From Chitinophaga pinensis (GTDB lineage Bacteria > Bacteroidota > Bacteroidia > Chitinophagales > Chitinophagaceae): a stretch of DNA of 8,363 nucleotides. Below are positions 6,593 to 8,363 of the stretch, one piece after another. Under the pieces are notes generated by a model. That model ran no database searches and was not told the DNA's origin. It saw nothing but the letters and a program-made list of their open reading frames with translations. Where the stretch lies: positions 1 to 8,363 of the forward strand of contig CAMBGO010000092.1 in NCBI GenBank assembly GCA_945866165.1. Reading direction: 5' to 3'. The number at the start of each line of letters is the position of its first letter. Positions within the stretch are counted from its first letter, which is position 1. A program made the position numbers and the translations under genes.

Positions 6593-6608
6593 TGTGACCG
6601 ATGTCACT
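6593..6608. promoter_or_regulatory. Crp/Fnr-family-like operator palindrome
   Basis: The sequence TGTGACCGATGTCACT has perfect 5-bp arms (GTGAC at 6594-6598, GTCAC at 6603-6607) around CGAT. It matches the Crp half-site layout TGTGA-N6-TCACA at 9 of 10 positions. It lies 46 bp upstream of the tauE start and 94 bp upstream of the dsrE-like start, so it could act on either divergent gene. Which regulator binds (redox, NO, cAMP or other Crp/Fnr member) cannot be told. Confidence 0.5.
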
Positions 6609-6639
6609 TATTAAAATATGATGTGGTGAAAAAATATTG

Positions 6640-6659
6640 TTTCCAAATACCAATGGAAA
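6640..6659. repeat. short inverted repeat in the divergent promoter region
   Basis: TTTCCA (6640-6645) and TGGAAA (6654-6659) form perfect 6-bp arms with an 8-bp spacer, 43 bp upstream of the dsrE-like start. No run of T follows, so it is not a terminator. It may be a second operator or chance in AT-rich DNA. Confidence 0.2.
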
Positions 6660-6702
6660 TTCAGGCATTATTCCATAACTTTTACTCCTAATTCTGTTTA
6701 TA

Positions 6703-7113
6703 ATGAAAAAATATTTATTGGCTTTATGTTTTATTTCTATATCAACTATTGTTTGTGCACAGGAAAATAAACTAAAAGTAGTATGGGATGTGGCTGATGC
6801 AGATACTGCTTCTACAGCTGCTGTATTCAGACAAATAAACAATGCGCTTGTACAGGTTCCTGACCTTCAAATTGAAGTTGTGTTTCATGGCCAGGCTATT
6901 TTCGGAATGGTTAAAGACAGTACGATCTTTACTTCAAGAATTAAGGCAGCCAAAGAAAAAGGGGTCACTCTTGCTGTTTGTAATAATTCATTAAAGCGCT
7001 ATAAGGTAGATCCATCCAATATTACTTCTGATGCAATAGTAGTTCCCAGTGCAGTTGTTGAATTGATCAGAAAACAATCTGAAGGTTGGAGTTATCTGAA
7101 GGCGGGGCATTAA
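6703..7113 (+). CDS. secreted DsrE/DsrF-like family protein
   Basis: This is a 136-residue protein. Residues 1-19 form a signal peptide (Lys2-Lys3, a hydrophobic core, Val-Cys-Ala then Gln20), giving a mature periplasmic protein of about 117 residues. A lipobox is unlikely because the residue before Cys18 is Val. The mature part looks like the DsrE fold (PF02635 type): KVVWDVADAD strand near 25-34, EVVFHGQAI near 58-66, VTLAVCNNSLKRYKV (Cys93) near 88-102, and the ending VPSAVVELIRKQSEGWSYLK near 114-133. Cys93 sits where family members often have their sulfur-carrying Cys. DsrE proteins serve in sulfur relay, and most described ones are cytoplasmic. The gene is divergent from tauE across 155 bp and may share its control. 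Its stop overlaps the aminotransferase stop. A sulfur-carrier role is inferred; exported relatives in Bacteroidota are mostly uncharacterised. Confidence 0.85.
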   Translation: MKKYLLALCFISISTIVCAQENKLKVVWDVADADTASTAAVFRQINNALVQVPDLQIEVVFHGQAIFGMVKDSTIFTSRIKAAKEKGVTLAVCNNSLKRYKVDPSNITSDAIVVPSAVVELIRKQSEGWSYLKAGH

Positions 7114-8264
7114 ACAGCGAAGGAAGAAAGTCTTCTTGTTGCCTCAATAATTGTTTCTTCTTTTTTTGCAAAACAAAAACGCAAGACATTTTCGTCGTTA
7201 CCATCTTTGTAAAAAGCAGACACTGGAATAGTTGCAACACCAGCCTTTTGGGTAAGCTCTATTGCAAAGTCCTTTGCAGGTAAGTTTGAAATTTTCTCAT
7301 AGGTTGCACAAATGAAATAACTTCCATGTGATGGCAGTAAGGTAAATAGATTGTCCTTCATGCTGTTTATAAAAAAATTCCGTTTCTTTTCCATCATTGG
7401 TCCAATTGATTGATATGCTTCAACATTTTTGAGATGTTCTGCCAATGCAACCTGTGTTGGCGTGAAGCAGCAGAAAGAATTAAATTGATGTGTTTTTCTA
7501 AATTCGGCACTAAGACTTGGTGGAGCAATACAATAGCCTAGTTTCCATCCAGTGCAGTTATATACTTTCCCAAAAGAAAAACAGACAAAGCTTCTTTCAA
7601 AAAGTTCCGGGTATTTTAAAACGCTGTTGTGTTTTTTCTCATCAAAAATAAGGTGTTCATAAACCTCATCGCTGATAAGAAATATTTCAGTGTCTTTAAG
7701 AATTGATGAAAGCATGAGCATGTCATCATCAGAAAGCACCTTCCCTGTTGGGTTGTGTGGACTATTGATGATGATTGCTTTTGTTTTTTTGTTAATAGCT
7801 GATTTTACTTTTTCCCAATCGATGCTAAATGAAGGGAATGAAAGAGGAATAGCTATGGGTATTGCACCATTCACAAGGATGTTTGGAATATAGCTATCAT
7901 AAGCAGGTTCAAATAAAATCACTTCATCGCCAGGCTGGAGAATTGTGTTGAATGCGTTGTAAATCGCATTGGTTCCACCCGGGGTGATGGTAATGGAATC
8001 GTGTGCTGAAATATTTTCTCCGTATAATAATTTTATTTTTTCTGCAATTGCTTCTCGAAGAGGTAAGTACCCCGCCATTGGTGCATATTGATTATGTCCT
8101 TTGGCTATTGCTTGTTGGGCAAGAGCTGAAAGTTGTTCATCCATTGGAAAATCAGGGAAGCCTTGACCAAGATTGATTGCATTGTGTTCAATAGCCAACG
8201 CACTCATGGTTGTAAAAATGCTTGTGCCGGTATTAGGAAGTTTGGATGTTAATGTTGGAAACAT
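7110..8264 (-). CDS. methionine-type class I/II aminotransferase (PLP-dependent)
   Basis: This 384-residue cytoplasmic fold-type I PLP enzyme is close in motif pattern to E. coli YbdL methionine aminotransferase and the kynurenine aminotransferase group. Seen: INLGQGFPDFP (about 30-40), QYAPMAGYLPLREAIA (59-74), ITPGGTNAIYNAF (93-105), SPHNPTGKV with Asn171, SDEVYEHL with Asp199 and Tyr202, SFGKVYNCTGWKLGY with the PLP-binding Lys233 and phosphate-contacting Lys241, and LRFCFAK with Arg362 for the substrate carboxylate. All expected catalytic residues are present and the length is normal. It would transaminate methionine or its keto acid, for example in the final step of methionine salvage, or aromatic amino acids. 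It follows an upstream gene by 18 bp and is probably in that operon. Its TAA overlaps the dsrE-like stop in the shared TTAA at 7110-7113. Link to the sulfur locus may be only positional. Confidence 0.92.
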   Translation of the reverse strand: MFPTLTSKLPNTGTSIFTTMSALAIEHNAINLGQGFPDFPMDEQLSALAQQAIAKGHNQYAPMAGYLPLREAIAEKIKLLYGENISAHDSITITPGGTNAIYNAFNTILQPGDEVILFEPAYDSYIPNILVNGAIPIAIPLSFPSFSIDWEKVKSAINKKTKAIIINSPHNPTGKVLSDDDMLMLSSILKDTEIFLISDEVYEHLIFDEKKHNSVLKYPELFERSFVCFSFGKVYNCTGWKLGYCIAPPSLSAEFRKTHQFNSFCCFTPTQVALAEHLKNVEAYQSIGPMMEKKRNFFINSMKDNLFTLLPSHGSYFICATYEKISNLPAKDFAIELTQKAGVATIPVSAFYKDGNDENVLRFCFAKKEETIIEATRRLSSFAV

Positions 8265-8282
8265 AAATGAAGCATTTCAATT

Positions 8283-8363
8283 TCAGAGAAACTTGTCGCC
8301 TTTGTTTCTTTTTACTTCCGCAAGATATTGTTTGATCTCCTGTTCTTTTTCTTTTTTACATAT
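8283..8363 (-). CDS. C-terminal end of an unidentified protein (partial, cut by window edge)
   Basis: One minus-strand frame is open from the right edge to a TGA at 8283-8285, giving 26 residues; the other two minus frames contain stops within this stretch. The tail is strongly charged (starting ICKKEKEQEIKQYLAEV, ending KGDKFL) and probably helical. It ends 18 bp before the aminotransferase start, a spacing typical of an operon. The protein cannot be identified from this fragment. Confidence 0.55.
   Translation of the reverse strand: MCKKEKEQEIKQYLAEVKRNKGDKFL

Noticed and set aside
6703..6760. Lipoprotein signal for the DsrE-like protein (Cys18)
   Set aside because: The residue before Cys18 is Val, which does not fit a lipobox; cleavage after Val-Cys-Ala by the ordinary signal peptidase fits better.
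6576..6842. 88-residue minus-strand open frame across the divergent region and the dsrE-like start
   Set aside because: It runs antisense to the signal peptide of a supported gene and would cover the operator; the translation looks random.

Overview
The window comes from a low-GC Bacteroidota-type genome, probably of the Chitinophagales or a relative. This is inferred from protein flavour, AT-rich intergenic DNA, starts without clear Shine-Dalgarno sequences, and a secreted DsrE protein typical of that phylum. It holds a compact inorganic sulfur locus plus the edge of an amino-acid metabolism operon. No RNA gene, CRISPR array, insertion sequence or gene-free stretch over about 155 bp is visible.

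Layout: (1) On the + strand, 1-1031, two short YeeE/YedE-type membrane proteins are encoded back to back; the first is cut by the window edge. Together they look like the two halves of a TsuA-type thiosulfate transporter, each half carrying one signature Cys motif. (2) Converging on them with only 3 bp between the stops is a five-gene minus-strand block at 6547-1035, with gaps of 26-84 bp. In transcription order it encodes a TauE/SafE sulfite exporter, a CstB-like persulfide dioxygenase fused to two rhodanese domains, a small single-domain rhodanese, a TsdA-like dihaem thiosulfate dehydrogenase/tetrathionate reductase with a membrane anchor, and a Tat-exported SoxB-like metallophosphatase. (3) A 155-bp divergent intergenic region (6548-6702) holds a near-perfect Crp/Fnr-type palindrome and separates this block from a + strand gene for a secreted DsrE-family protein. 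(4) That gene overlaps by 4 bp, tail to tail, with a minus-strand methionine-type class I/II aminotransferase, preceded by the last 26 codons of another gene at the right edge.

Inferred pathway: the YeeE pair moves thiosulfate across the inner membrane. The rhodaneses and the persulfide dioxygenase handle sulfane sulfur in the cytoplasm and make sulfite or thiosulfate, and TauE exports sulfite. Outside the cytoplasmic membrane, TsdA interconverts thiosulfate and tetrathionate. The SoxB-like hydrolase and secreted DsrE protein act in the same compartment on targets that cannot be read from the sequence. The set resembles the bigR operon (Xylella/Agrobacterium) and cst operon (Staphylococcus) for sulfide/persulfide detoxification, with a periplasmic thiosulfate branch added. 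No SoxYZ, SoxAX, sulfide:quinone reductase or ArsR/CsoR-type persulfide sensor is encoded here; these could lie outside the window.

The most interesting points are the SoxB-like protein without its usual carrier and with altered metal-site motifs, the Asn-Met haem environment of TsdA, the exported DsrE protein, and the Crp/Fnr-like site placed to control the block.
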